The position numbers and the translations under genes are program-made. From positions 6,998,808 to 7,062,807 of the forward strand of contig JASKMD010000031.1 of assembly GCA_030144725.1 (NCBI GenBank): a stretch of 64,000 nt of DNA, written 5' to 3'. Shown here piece after piece: positions 9,864-22,065 of this stretch. Below the pieces are notes generated by a model. That model searched no databases. It was not told the DNA's origin and was given only the letters and a program-made list of their open reading frames with translations. Position 1 is the stretch's first letter. Each line of letters opens with the position of its first letter. The stretch is from Haematococcus lacustris. Taxonomy: Eukaryota; Chlorophyta; Chlorophyceae; Chlamydomonadales; Haematococcaceae.

Positions 9864-10858
9864 GGTCACCCCCGCCATTGGCTGCACCCCTGATAAAATC
9901 TTACTGGTCTTAGAGAGTTTTACAGCGATTCTTACGCAGGCCCGTGCAGCTCACCGAAGCGAAGCTAGCGGGCTGCTCGGGCTGACGTGCACCTGTGCCG
10001 GGGCGGGCGGGGGTGCTGGGAGATAGGGTCGCGTTGTGCCGGGAATGGCCTGCTTAGTGGGGCTGTGATCAGAGAACAGGTATCGCGCTCAGCGGCCCTG
10101 CGGCATGGACAGGCTGAATTATTTGAATTTCTGTCGGGCGCAGGACCCCCCCTTGACATGTGTTCTAGTGCTGTTGAATCAGTGTTGATATGTTTGAGAG
10201 TGCTGGTATGGATTTTGGGCTGTCCGTGCACCACAACAGCGTGCAGCTCGTGTCGCGTCACCCCATGTCAGTTTTTTATGTTTTTTACTTTCTTGACAAT
10301 TTTTCACTGTCCAACCAGGACGTCAAATGATAAACTGCCAGTTCTGTGCTGCTCCTTGTGTGAGCTTCACACGTCTAATCAGGACAGAAACGCGATGTCA
10401 TCATGTGTGGGCCGTTTCATGAGTGGGCGGTCCCCTTTTTTTCCAGCTCAGTTTTTACATGTTTTTGACCAATTCTTGCAGCGCGTGGTTGCTCGGAAGT
10501 CACAGGCATCAATGATCAGAACATCCTGTGCAATCTGAAAAATCAAATGTCCGTCTCGGGTTGGGGCAAGTTGCGAGATTGCAGGTTCAGCAGCAATCCG
10601 CCGTCGCGGTCACGCTTCCAAGCTTGGGAGATGGTATCGATGCGTGCTGGGACGCAGCAGCACTGTCGCGTGCTGACTCGAAAATTTGACATGTCCGTCG
10701 CGGGTTGGGGGCCAGCCACCCGGCAATCCGCTGGGGCTGGCTGCACTCTATTCGGGCCATCAGCAGCTCATCGCACTAATCGGCGGCCTCATCCGTGCAG
10801 AGATGAGAAAGTTTTTATCTCATGAGCCAAGGGGGTGCAGCCAATGGCGGGGGTGACC
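9864..10858. mobile_element. GGTCACC-ended non-autonomous transposon (995 bp)
   Basis: The inverted ends are GGTCACCCCCGCCATTGGCT and its complement, flanked by ATTA at 9,860-9,863 and, after removal of the next insertion, at 14,038-14,041. The empty site is visible in Fanzor copy 1 near 3,115-3,125 (GGAAATTAGGTATTGG). The interior has no credible gene. Ends match those of the element at 52,876-54,245, so they belong to one family. Confidence 0.85.
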
Positions 10859-11302
10859 ATCAGGCGACCCCAACCAACAAAAAATGACAGGAAATGATAG
10901 GAAACCGACCCCTGGTAATCAAAACGACGCCGCGTCTCAGCCACGTGGTTTCTATTTATGTTTTGCACATGCCTGGATAGAGGACTCCGTCAGCTATGCG
11001 GTGAAACATGTATCATTAAATATTGTGCAGTGTGCTGAGTGCTAAGGCGGCTCAAATCTTGACATTCAAATGCATGCCAGTTTTGCTCATGCGGGCCTCG
11101 CCGCGACCGACCGCCGCGACCGACGTGGCCCAGTAGCCTCTGCAAACAGTCAGGGACAGTCGCCGCAGTCAAAACAATGCACATGGCACGCCAAACCGAT
11201 GTAACGACGCCCCTCAACCCATGCTCGGAAGTATACAAGGCTGCTGCATTGCTTGACCGCTACGTGAGTAGTACCTACTACCTGGCCACTCGGTAAGGCC
11301 AC

Positions 11303-13142
11303 TCAAGGTGTGTGGGCCATTGCTACGTTACCTTGCTCGATATGTTGGGTCCGATCCCTCCCGCCCGCCCTCCGCTTGCGTGTCGAGCTTGTGTCCAACT
11401 CCGCCCTGACCCCCTGCTGCTCAGCTGGAGGGGTGGGCAGCCCAGGGGAAGCACCAGCACCAGCTGCCTGCTGCTGCCAGGGGGGTGCAGCAGGAGGGGG
11501 GGGCAGGTCAGGGGCGGCACCAGCACTAGCTGCCTGCTGCTGCCAGGGGGGTGCAGCAGGAGGGGGGGGCAGGTCAGGGGCGGCACCAGCACCAGCTGCC
11601 TGCTGCTGCCCAGGGGGTGCAGCAGGAGTGGGGGGCAGGTCAGGGGCGGCACCAGCACCGGCACCTGCTGCTACCCCCAGCTCATCGCCATGCAAGGCGG
11701 CTACTGTGTTGCAGATATGGGCCATGACAAGACCCTTCAGCTTGGGCTTCAGCCACCCCTTCATAAGCTCCTGCTGGTGGAAGCGAAGGTAAGCTTGCAG
11801 CTCCCTAACAGATAGCTTCTCAGCCTCCTCGACAGTGGTGTGGCTGTAATCGCGCCCATCATAGGTCAGAGCATATGCTGCTGACAGTCTATGCTGCCCC
11901 TCATGGTCCCCCACATCAACCACCACCTGTCCCACTCTATGAGTTGCTGCTGCTGCTTTCATCTCCGCCTTTGCTATCCGTCGGGCCATAGCTGCTGCTG
12001 CCTCCTCACGCCGCACTTCCTTGCGTAGCTCTGGCAGCCGCTGTGCAAAGTCGAGCACATCCACGCCGCCAATGGCATCGATGTGGGTACGCATGGACAT
12101 GAGCTCAAGCAGAGCTGGTAGCTCCATGAACATGCCCGTCCCATGCTTGAGTAGCTGCAGCAGGGACTCCACAGGGGCATTGGATACTGGGCAGGCAAGG
12201 TAGTACACCTCCAGATGCGATTGCAGTTGTTGCTGGTCCTGCTCACTCAGCTCTTGCATGTCGGCCATGGCACAGATCTGCTTTTCATGCTTCTCCCATG
12301 TGCCATGCGCGTCCCACACACGAGGGTCACACATTGGCAGCCGCTGCCGTGTCCTCTTCTGTTGCTGGCCCTCCACTCCCTGCTGCTGCTGCTGGTCTTC
12401 CTGTTGTTGCTGCATCATCTCTGCATGGTTAACCACCTCTTGCGCTGCCTCCCAACGCGTTGTAGTGTCAGAGCTGCCAAGAGCTGCAAAGAGGCCAGGC
12501 AGGGCATTCTGCATCTGGACGTGTTGTTCGTAGTAGCTTGACATGGCCTTGCAATGCACCTGCAGGTAGGTGAGCAGCTGATGCTCCAGTTGCTGTCGCT
12601 GCTGAGCTGGCACCAAGTGTTGCAGCTGGCCTTGCATGTCTGACAAGAGCTGAGAGCTGTTGGTCCACGTCTGTGACAGGCTGGTCTGCACAGCTTGGGT
12701 ATGCCGGTACAACTCAAAAGCATGCAAGCCATCATGCTGACTTGCCCACAGGAGCTCCGGCTGAAGCAAAGAACTGCCCACTACCGCCACCACGCAAATC
12801 TCCAGCAGCAGGTCGGTGTCCTTGAAGTAGCCACTAAGCGTGACCGCCCAGGGTGGGGACCGCTCCCTGTGGCTCTCCACCACACGTGCCACAGCCTCCC
12901 CGGCAAGCCTGTAGGTGCTGGTGCTTCTCCTCAAGGTCGTGCATTTTGGCAGCAAGGAGCTCCTCAATAGCATGTAGCAACTGAGCCTCGGTCATCAGCA
13001 GCTCATTCTCTGCCTGCACCTCCTGGGCAATGTCGTTAGCCCTCCTTGCTGTAGCTTTTAGGCCGTTAGGGCAGTGCAGATAACCAGCTCTTGGTGAACT
13101 ATTCAGGGCTTGAAGGTGAGCACGCCGCCGGCTGGGCGCCAT
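11303..13142 (-). CDS. Transposon-encoded protein of unknown family (candidate transposase), one frameshift
   Basis: A 556-residue frame ends at 11,303; a second frame starting at 13,142 supplies the N-terminus. The two meet near 12,915, where one extra G separates HDLEEKHQHLQ from LAGEAVARVVESH, so a 1-base frameshift in one gene is likely. Visible parts in order: coiled coil (AENELLMTEAQLLHAIEELL), a helical region with Gln tracts, CDPRVWDAHGTWEKHEKQ, a Leu-rich segment (NAPVESLLQLLKHGTGMF), a charged coiled coil, a SAP-like helix pair (EKLSVRELQAYLRFHQQ, KPKLKGLVMAHI), then three repeats of a Pro/Ala/Gln linker (PDLPPPPAAPP) and a basic tail (TRKRRAGGRDR). No DDE triad or zinc finger could be assigned. 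Position within matched inverted repeats argues for a transposition protein. Confidence 0.6.
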
Positions 13143-13144
13143 TG

Positions 13145-13440
13145 GGGCTGGGAGGGGGTGGGAGGGCGGGGCTGGGGATGGGAGGGGGTGGGAGGGGGTA
13201 GGAGGGCGGGGCTGGGGCTGGGAGGGGGTGGGAGGGGGTAGGAGGGCGGGGCTGGGGCTGGGAGGGGGTGGGAGGGGTTGGGAGGTGGTGGGGCTGGGGC
13301 TGGGAGGGGGTGGCCCAGGTGGCTGGGAGGGTGTGCTGGGAGGCTGGGAGGCTGGGAGGCTGGGAGGGTGGGAGGCTGGGAGGCTGGGGGGCCAGGAGGC
13401 TGGGAGGGGGTGGTGGTGGGGCTGCCAGGGGGTGGTCCGG
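13145..13440. repeat. G-rich minisatellite inside the TCAGG element
   Basis: Tandem variants of GGGAGGGGGTGGGAGG, with GGGCGGGGCTGGGGCT and GGCTGGGAGGCTGGGA units. Runs of three or more G recur at short spacing, so G-quadruplex formation is plausible. It lies 5' of the element gene. Confidence 0.85.
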
Positions 13441-14037
13441 TTGGGCTAGTCAGCACTGCAAGGCAAAGTTAGGTCACGCCAAAGTATGTTCCCACAAGCC
13501 TACTCAATGAAATGACGTGCTTTCTTCTCCAGCAGCTGTGAAGTTGAGTAAGGAACAGAGTTATGTATCGAAAGTCTGGAAAGTCACAGTAGTCAGCTCA
13601 CAACATGCCGTTTTGTGGATGAGGGTCCCTTTTCTTGTGGGACTGGCGAGAGAGATACGCACATTTCCCGCGTTTGCAGCAATGTCGATACATAACATGC
13701 CCAGCGATAGCCCTCCAACACCGCCTGCACCAACAAGAGGCTCGCGGAGCGAGCAAGGCGGGCTGAAATGTGATTGTACTTCCGGCTGGATGCTCGGCGG
13801 AGTTCCCTCATTGGTGCCACTACTCACCACTAGAACAATCGATAGTGAGCAGCTGAGGTGTGTCCGCGCTCGCTTGCGCCGGCATGGACTCTGATGCAAG
13901 GATTAACGCGCCGCTTGCCAGTAGATGCGGAGTAATTCGCAGGTGCCAATGCAACAAACGCTATCGCAACCGGTGCACTTTGTTGCGAGTACTTGCATGA
14001 AGATTACCAACCCCATGTTGGGGACTCCTGAGTGACC

Positions 14038-14155
14038 ATTAGGTATTGGTATTGGTGGGCTAGGAAGTTAGGTATTGGCTGTTTGTCTCAGACACACAGT
14101 TCGGATTACAGATAACGCAGCTCCTACCCATTAGTAGGGGAATTATGTACTGTTT
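14038..14155 (+). ncRNA. Displaced 3' tail of Fanzor element copy 2 with terminal hairpin
   Basis: Matches 3,116-3,214 of copy 1, including the hairpin (14,123-14,138; CCTAC CCATTA GTAGG) and the terminal CTGTTT. It was separated from 9,863 by the two nested transposons. A short duplication of the TTAGGTATTGG word is specific to this copy. Flanking DNA after 14,155 is unrelated to that of copy 1, which marks the element end. Confidence 0.6.
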
Positions 14156-14267
14156 GGATGGTTTGGTTGGTGGGTTTCACGCCGTTTTGATGGTTTGGTC
14201 GAAGTCGGAGTTCGCATCATTCGTGTGTTTCCTCATCATACTGCCCAGTGCTCATTTCACATAGTCG

Positions 14268-17200
14268 ATGGTGGAGGAGGAGCATCGATATGTGCCAGTA
14301 GACCGAGGCCGCAGGGTGCATGGCAGTGATGGCAGGGACGGGAAAAGACGACGCAGTAAGAGCCGCAGCCGCAGCAGGGAGCGGCCTATAGCGGAACGCG
14401 ATCACCGCACCTCGAAACCTGACAGGGATTTGTCGAAAGGCCAGGAGACAAAGCCGCACCCATCTAGCCCCAAGCATGAGGTGAAGCAAGAGCCAGAGGC
14501 CGAGGAGGAGAAGCCGCTGCTCGCAAAACCCAATGGGAGTGCCCCTGGACGCCAAGAGGTGACCTGCATTTGATTGAACCGACAGCTGGCACAATTGCTC
14601 ACTACTGCTGCCCCATCAAGCACAACACATTTGGCACCCGGCTTGCCTAGAGGTCTCTCAGCCTATGTTTGGTAGTGCCTGGTAGCGTGTCAGTCAGACA
14701 TTACCTGCCCTGACGTAACATGCATGACTGCAGCCCCAGGCACATGCTACCATGCAGCGCATATGCCTAACGTAGTCACGGAGTCTACGGGCTGTGTGGG
14801 GTAGCGGAGAGGTGTGCGAGGCCAAGTGTGCCCCACGATGCTTAGGAGCAGACAGTGGCCTGCGCATGGTGGTGGCTAGGAAGCAATGCTGCCTGGTAAT
14901 GCTTGGTTGCAGCCATTGTCATTGGAGGAGCTGCTAAAACGGAAACGACAGCAGCAAGAGGAGGAGGCCAAGGTGCGGGCAAGCAGGCTGCAGACCCCGC
15001 AGCGGTGTCAGCAGTGCACCAGGCAGGGCCAATGGTGCATGCCAGCTTGGAGTGCGGGTCAAGCCCTCCCGCGCCCCCGCTGCAGCCGCACCACACATCA
15101 CACCAGCTGTGGCTCACACTTCAGCCTTGCGCAGAGCCATGCACAAGGCTCCAGCACCACCGCACAGGGCATGCGCTAGCTCAGGGCTGGCTCTTTCAGC
15201 TGGTGCTTGATATGTGAAGGCCCGAGACAGGGAAGCTGGTGCCGGGCCTAGACTGGGCCCTGTGCTGCTGTAGTGGGCGCCAGCCTGTGAGGACCTTGCA
15301 AAGGTTGTTAGCAGGAATGTGAATTGGGGGAGGGGGGACCAGTGGTGCAGTGGTTGGGCCCTGTGGGCAGGCAGCGCAGGGTGGGGGGCTCACAGTGCAG
15401 GCGAGCCTGAGGCGCAGCAGCTGGGCTGGCAGCGTACTGCATTGTGCAACCCCAAGCCTCCCTTGCCGATGCCACACCTAGCTGGAGGCCGTGGTCTTGC
15501 TGAGGCTTGCCTGCTCCAGCTGGCTGGCACAGTCGGGCTGGCCTGTTCTGCTGAAACCACAGAGCCTTCTTCAAGCACATCACAATAGAAGGATTGACCT
15601 CACCTCATCTGGCACACTGAACATGCAGCACCCCGCTCTCAACATGCTGTTGCTTAATGTTGTCCATGCAGCCCAAGTTTCTCAGCAAGAAGGAGCGAGA
15701 GGCGCAGGCCCTGCAGCGCCTGGCTGCACAGCGTGCAGGTCCTGCCCCAGCAGCTGCCGACCGACCAGCAGCTAGCAGCCCGCATGGGGCGCTGCCACCA
15801 CCACCACCCTTGACGGGAGGTAGGTCAGATCGAGATCGCGACAGGGATCGTGATCGAGAGCGGGATCGGGGTGATGGCCGTGACCGGGAAGGCCGCGACC
15901 GGGATGGTCGGGACGGGCGCGACAGAGGCATGGACCGGGGCTACGACCGCGATCGGGACCGCCGGTGAGACTAGATGCGCTAGGCATACGCAGCAGCAGT
16001 GCACAACACTCAGCACCAACCCGCAAAGCAAATGGTGCAGCAACAGCAATAGGAGGTGAGCAGTAAGCACATCATCCAATGTTTGTCAAGGTCACCAGCA
16101 CACAGTGGCTGGACACTGCTGCATTGCGAATGCTACTGTCCCTGCTGCTGCGCCCTGCCCTGCCCTGCCGCGGACGCCCTGGTTGCCGTGGGGCTGTGGG
16201 GGCTGCTTCTGCTGCTGTTTTGGTGGACCTCGCCGCTGCCGAGCCGGCCTGCTGACTGCTGCACCTGGCGGCACCTGGCGGGCCTGCAGGGACAGGGACA
16301 GTGGCCGTGGGGGGCGTGAAGGGGAGCGGGGCGGGGCCAAGGCCGGCGCAGCAAACGAGCCCAAGAGGTGAGGTGCGGTGGGACAAGGTGGCCTGTGCCT
16401 GCATCACAGCTGGATACGCTCACCAGCTCGGCCTCCAACATCATGCACCGTGCCCTACAGTGCTGCTGGTTGCCAGCTCCTGTTGCTTGCATGGGGAAGC
16501 TGCTGGGTAGCTAGGGGTGGGTCCACTAGCACAGGGGGCCCTGTGAGCACATTCATTGCAAGGCCCAGCCCTCCTGCACCTGCCCCTGCTTGCGTTCAGT
16601 AAGTGGCAGGAGGAGCGGGAGCGCGAGCGCGAGCTGGAAATGATCAAGCAGCAGTACCTGGGAATGAACAAACTGAAGAAGCGGGTCATTCGACCCAGCG
16701 AAAAGTACAAGTTCAACTTTGAGTGGGGGGCAGAGGAGGACACTAGCAAGGACCTGAACCCCCTGTACGCTAACCCACACGGTACGAGGGGGGGTGGGAG
16801 GAGGGGGCGGCTGGGGGCAGGGGGCTCAAGCAGCGCGCCGCAGAGTGACCTCCCAGTGGCAGCAGGCCAGCTGGCTGCTCCCCCGCCTGTGGGCTGCTGA
16901 CTGTGCTTGGGTGAGCTGTGGGGGTGGGGGGTGCAGGTGAGTTGGAACAGTGGAGGCTGGGGTGGGAGCTGAGGGGTGAGGCTGCAGGTCGGGCCGTGCT
17001 GTCAAGGGCCCTTGGAGCCTAGAACGCATGATTGACGGGATGGCAGTGCATGATGCTAAAGGCCCATGCCAGCTGGTACTCTGGGGGCTCTTGGAGTGTA
17101 CAAAACAAGCACCTCCTTACATCACCTCTTGCCTGCCTGCCTGCCTGCCTGCCCAGCATAGCCCTGCCCTGGCCACCCCACCCAGCTGCCCCTACCTGCC

Positions 17201-20200
17201 CCCCACCCTGCTTGCTGCCTCAGAGGCCACGTTGCTCTTTGGCCGCGGCATGCGTGCGGGCATTGACCGGCGCGAGCAAAAGAAGAAGGCAGCGGAGTTT
17301 GAGGCCGACATGCTGCGCAAGAGCCGCTCAGCGTACGGCCTGGCCACCGATACGCTTGAGAGCAGGGCCGCGGACGCTGCCAGGGCAGACATGGCGGATC
17401 GCTACGAGGGCGCTGACATGCGGGTAGGGCCAGGGCAGGGCTAGGGCGAGGGGTGGGAGGAGAGGGAGGAAAGGGAGGGAGGAGAGGGAGGAAAGGGAGG
17501 AGTGGGGGGAGAGGGCGGGAGCAAGGGAGGAGAAATCGTTGGTGTGGGTGGATGGCAGAGTGTCCAGGGGCCTGGTGTGCTCCGGTGGAATGTACCTTGC
17601 CCAGTGGTGAACCATGGTCTTCCACTGATGCCTGCCAGGATGCCATGCCATGGTGGATTATGCCATGGTCTACCAGGGGGCTACTGTGAAGCGCAGCAGC
17701 AGCAGCAGCATCACAGCTAGCACAGCAGCCAGTAGTGGGCAGTGCAGGGTGCCTGGAGTGGCGAGCAGTGAGGTACAGCGGCAGCAAGCTGGCACAGCAG
17801 CCAACACACGGCATGGCTGGGATTGCCTCATCTTGGGATGCTGCACTCATTGTCGCAGGAGGGTTATGGTGAGGGAGAGGGGGTTTAGCAGCAGGGGCCT
17901 TTGCGAGCTGCAGCAACGTGTGTATCTCATCAGTGTGTGGCAAGCAGTGAGGCAGTGAGGCCTTGTCCCAGCCACCCTGTCAGGCGTGACGGCCTGCTTG
18001 GTGGTGGTGCTGGTGGTGCGCTGTTTGGCAGGTGGAGAAGCACTGGACTGAGAAGTCCCTGGCGGAGATGACTGAGCGCGACTGGCGCATCTTCCGAGAG
18101 GACTTCAACATACAGTACAAGGGCAGCAACAACTCCCTGCCCATGAGGAACTGGGAGGAGGGCAACTTCCCTCGGGAGATCATGAAGGTGAGGGGTGGGG
18201 GGGAGAGGCTACGGGCAGCGATTGCAGGCAGGCTGGGATGGCGGCTGCGGGGGTGGAGGCAGGGCAGGCGGGGGCTGTGGGCATGCTGTCTTCTTCTCGA
18301 TCCCCTGCCACCTGCCCTCACCCCCTTCACCGGCATATGGAGGCAGCAGGGCGCCACGCCGTGCCCTGGGAAGGGCTGACATCAGCTGTGGTCAGTGCAC
18401 TACAGTGCTTCATTACGGCCCATCGGTAGACAGGCTTGCAAGGCAATGCAGCGGGCAGGGCCTCCTGAAGCACCCTTCAGCTAGCAGCGGCCTCTGTGCA
18501 GTCCCACCGCATGCACCTAGTCACAGGCACTCCCATTGAATGGTTGGTTGTGCACTTACAGCACAGCAGTAGACACAGCCTCCCACACAGCATCCGCCAA
18601 GCAGCAGCGGCCACTGGGCAGTCCCACCCACTGGGCATGGGTGTGCTGTGTCAAGGTCAATGCAAGGCGGGCTGACTGGGTCACCCCCACTGGGCTGGTG
18701 GCTGGTGACCATTGATGTTTGGCTGGGGATGGCTGCTGGCCTCAGCCCTTACTCCCCTCAGCCCTTATGCCCCCGGCCGCCACTGCTGCCCCACACCATC
18801 TCCCCTGGCGCCTGCCCCTGGCGCCTGTGTGCCCTGCTGGCCCTGACTACAGCTGGTGGTGTGCCTAAATCACACACGTGCTGGTAGTGTGCTGTGGCTG
18901 CCCTGGGGGTCTGCAGGCCATAGAGAAGGCCGGGTACAAGAAGCCCAGCCCCATTCAGATGGCAGCCATCCCCCTAGGCCTGGCGCAGCGGGATGTCATC
19001 GGTGTGGCGGAGACTGGGTCCGGCAAGACTGCGGCCTTCGTCATCCCCATGCTCACCTACATCATGCGCCAGGTCAGCGCCACCTGCAGACAGACAGGCA
19101 GTCAGACAGACAGGCAAGCAAACAGGCGGGCGGGCAGGTGGGTGGGTGGGTGGGTGGGTGGGCGGGCGGGCGGGCGGGCGAGTGGGCAAGTGGGTGTCTC
19201 CCCACCTGCTTGGCTGCCCACCTGCCTACTCACTTACCTGCCCACCTGCTTGCACACCTAGCTGCTGCTTTGCCGTTTGCCCAACCGCCCAACTGCCCAT
19301 TGGCTGCTCAACTGCCTACTCATGTAGCTGCTTGCACACCTAGCTGCTTGCTGGCTGCTGTCTATGTGGCTGCAGCCTCCGCTGACTGAAGTGACCTACG
19401 CTGATGGGCCGTACGCCGTGGTGCTGGCTCCCACGCGTGAGCTGGCGCAGCAGATCGAGGAGGAGACGGCAAAGCTGGCGGAGTTCACGCCGTGAGTTGG
19501 GTTCAGATGCGCAAAGAAGCACAAGCAGCAGGGCAGGGCAGGGCAGGGCAGGGCGGGCAATGAGTCTTGCAGCTGCAGCCACTGCCACCATTGCAAGCGC
19601 CTCATTTCCCTATGTTGTCATCTGCTGGCCATGTCAGGGTCATAGCTTTGCAGGGCCCCGCCCCTGCCACCCACCAACAACACCAACCTGGCAGCTGGCA
19701 CAAAGGTTGAGCCTCACAGAGCACCCAGCGTCGTCAGTCAAAATGATGAGTCACAGTCACACCTTGACCTTTGGGGAGTCTCTGACCATCCATGCGCTGT
19801 GCACTCTGCGCTGTGGGGCTGTGAGGTCCCTGGTGTTTGCACACACTTGCGACACAAAGGTTCAGGACGCCCCCCTACACCCCCAGGGTCGACATGGCAG
19901 CTGTGTGCAGCCTGGACTGCAAGCCCGGTGCCATGCGCCTCCATGCGCTGTGCACCCAACTGAAGTCAATGCTGAAACCTGGTGACACTGACTGCAATGC
20001 TGGCCTCCCTGCTGCCCTGCCCTGCCCTGCCTCACCTCTCCCCCTCCAGGTACAAGACAGTGTCCATTGTGGGGGGGCAGTCCATTGAGGAGCAGGGCAC
20101 CAAGCTGCGCAAGGGCTGCGAGATTGTGATCGCCACCCCCTACCGCCTCATTGACTGCCTGGAGCGCAGCTACGCAGTGCTGAACCAGTGCAACTACATC

Positions 20201-22065
20201 GTGCTGGATGAGGCGGACCGCATGATAGACCTGGGCTTCGAGCCCCAAGTGCGTGTGAAGAGGAGAAATGGGACACATCAGCCCCTGCCCCTGCCCCTGC
20301 TGCCTCTGCTGCCCCTGCCCCTGCTGCCTCTGCTGCCCCTGCCCCTGCCTCTGCCCCTGCCGCTTCCCCTGCCCTTGCCACCATTCTTGTCCATGTCCTC
20401 ACTCTTGCTGGCGCCACTGCTACTGCTCTTTGCCTTGGTGTGATGAACAGCACGGTGAACACTGCATGGGCTGGCAACTGGGCCACCCTCCCTCCCAGTG
20501 AGGGGATAGGGGGTGGAATAGACCAGATGTGAGGGGAAGGGAGGTGGGGGGATGCCTCCCGCTGGGCCTGGTAGTAGCCTCGTCATGCTTGTAGATGGGA
20601 AGCAGTGGTGGTGTGGAGGGTGGTTGTGGCAGTGGTGACAGTGAGGTGCTTTTTTCAGTGAAGTGTACTGTGCTTGCCCCTACCGCGCTTGCAGGTGCTT
20701 GGCGTGATGGAGGCAATGCCCAGCACAAACTTGAGGCCGGAAAATGAGGAGGACGAGAAGCACGACCGCAAGGCTATTTATCGCACTACATACATGTTTT
20801 CCGCCACCATGCCCATGGCAGTGGAGCGGCTTGCGCGAAAGTATCTGCGCCGCCCCATCGTGGTCAACATTGGCAACGCCGGCCGCGCCACGGACAACGT
20901 GTCGCAGCGGGTGGTGGTGTGCAAGGAGAACGAAAAAGCCAACCGACTAGAGCAGGAGCTGGACCTGGTGGACGAAAAGCGCGCAATCGTGTTCGTCAAT
21001 ACCAAGCGGCAGTGCGACAACGTGTACGGCAAGCTGGACACTCTGGGATACAGGTAAGCCAGCATGCCAGTGCGATGACCGGTCGCCGCTTTGACCGTCC
21101 GATGGACCTGGCGTCGGGCATGGGCGCAGGTGCGCGGTGCTGCACGGCGGCAAGAGCCAGGAGCAGCGTGAGACGAGCATCAAGGGCTTCAGGGACGATA
21201 CGTACAATATCCTGATCGCAACTGACGTGGCGGGACGCGGCATTGACGTGCCGGACGTCGCGCTTGTGATCAACTATGACATGCCCAACACAATTGAGGC
21301 ATACACCCATCGCATTGGCCGAACAGGCCGCGCTGGCAAGAAGGGCACTGCGCTGACGTTCTTGACCCTGGTGAGTGAGCTATAGGGTCGGCCTGTTGAA
21401 ACCAGTCCTCAGTCCTCAGCCCCAGGAGCTAGCCCCACATCTTCATTCCTGGTATTCCAGATGTCGACCAGTGTGTGTGTAAGAGTGAGAGGTGCTTGGT
21501 TGGCCGAAGAGTGCTGTAAGTGACTGGCTTGCAGTGCACGCTGGTCAGCACGCTGTCTGCGCTTGTCACCACATTGCTTGGCTGCGCGCTGACTCTTGCT
21601 TGCAGAGTGACACGGACGTGTTTTTCGACCTGAAGAAGCTGCTGGAGGACAGCAAGGCACCCGTGCCCCCAGAGGCAAGCACGCCCCGCACCCACCCGCT
21701 GTGACCAGCTGCATCCATGTGCATGTGTATCCATGTGCATCCATGTTAGGACCAGTGGCACAGTGAGCTTGACCTTGGCTGCAGAGCACTGCCTCGCTGC
21801 CCACAAGACGCGGTCAACCAGCTGCATTAACATGCCCTTATTGCTGCATTAGAGTTGAGTAGCATGCTGGCAGTGCCAGTGATATCATACTGCCGTGGGA
21901 CCAACACGCCTTGTGCATGCTACACGACAGGTCACTCATGGCCTGCCTTGCCTGCTCCTGCCATGGTCTGTCCTGCAGCTTGCACGGCATGAGGCAGCCA
22001 AGATGAAGCCCGGCTCGCTAGAGGCCAAGAACAAGCGGCCAGACGTGCAGTACGCCAAGAAGTAA
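14268..22065 (+). CDS. PRP28: Pre-mRNA-splicing DEAD-box RNA helicase PRP28 (DDX23/U5-100K)
   Basis: Fourteen exons: 14,268-14,558; 14,913-14,972; 15,672-15,964; 16,290-16,367; 16,600-16,781; 17,224-17,423; 18,032-18,187; 18,917-19,072; 19,376-19,491; 20,050-20,248; 20,695-21,053; 21,130-21,370; 21,606-21,674; 21,979-22,065. All phases agree; about 828 aa, the usual family length. The N-terminus is RS-rich, then [32 protein letters not shown] and an RD-repeat region. The [12 protein letters not shown] and [12 protein letters not shown] boxes are diagnostic. Helicase motifs: Q motif [13 protein letters not shown] (about 451-458); [12 protein letters not shown] (540-543, normally TPGR); DEAD (564-567); SAT (613-615); [29 protein letters not shown] (757-763). 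It acts in the nucleus at the U5/U4-U6 step, displacing U1 from the 5' splice site. The last intron appears to start with GC. Confidence 0.93.
20280..20390. repeat. Intronic CCCCTG-rich microsatellite in PRP28
   Basis: Imperfect tandem CCCCTGCCCCTGCTGC units just after exon 10 of the helicase gene. Non-coding. Other PRP28 introns hold GGGTGGGTGGGC (about 19,135-19,180) and GGGAGGAAAGGG (about 17,455-17,510) tracts. Confidence 0.8.

Larger units (their letters stand above)
10860..14031 (-). mobile_element. TCAGG-ended DNA transposon, long copy (3.17 kb), possibly autonomous
   Basis: Ends are TCAGGNGNCCCCAAC inverted repeats with 7-bp target duplications GTGACCA at 10,853-10,859 and 14,032-14,038. 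It inserted exactly at the right edge of the GGTCACC element. On the minus strand it has a 5' region (14,031-13,450), a G-rich minisatellite, one long gene (13,142-11,303) and a 3' region with an AT-rich stretch. Superfamily not recognised. Confidence 0.85.

Noticed and set aside
9987..10538. 183-residue open frame in the GGTCACC element
   Set aside because: Composition is Cys/Phe/Ser-biased without family resemblance, and the other family member encodes a different protein, so it is probably chance.
18974..19261. Frames with Pro-Pro-Thr-His repeats inside PRP28
   Set aside because: They cover the intronic GGGTGGGTGGGC tract and oppose or shift from the clear helicase exons.
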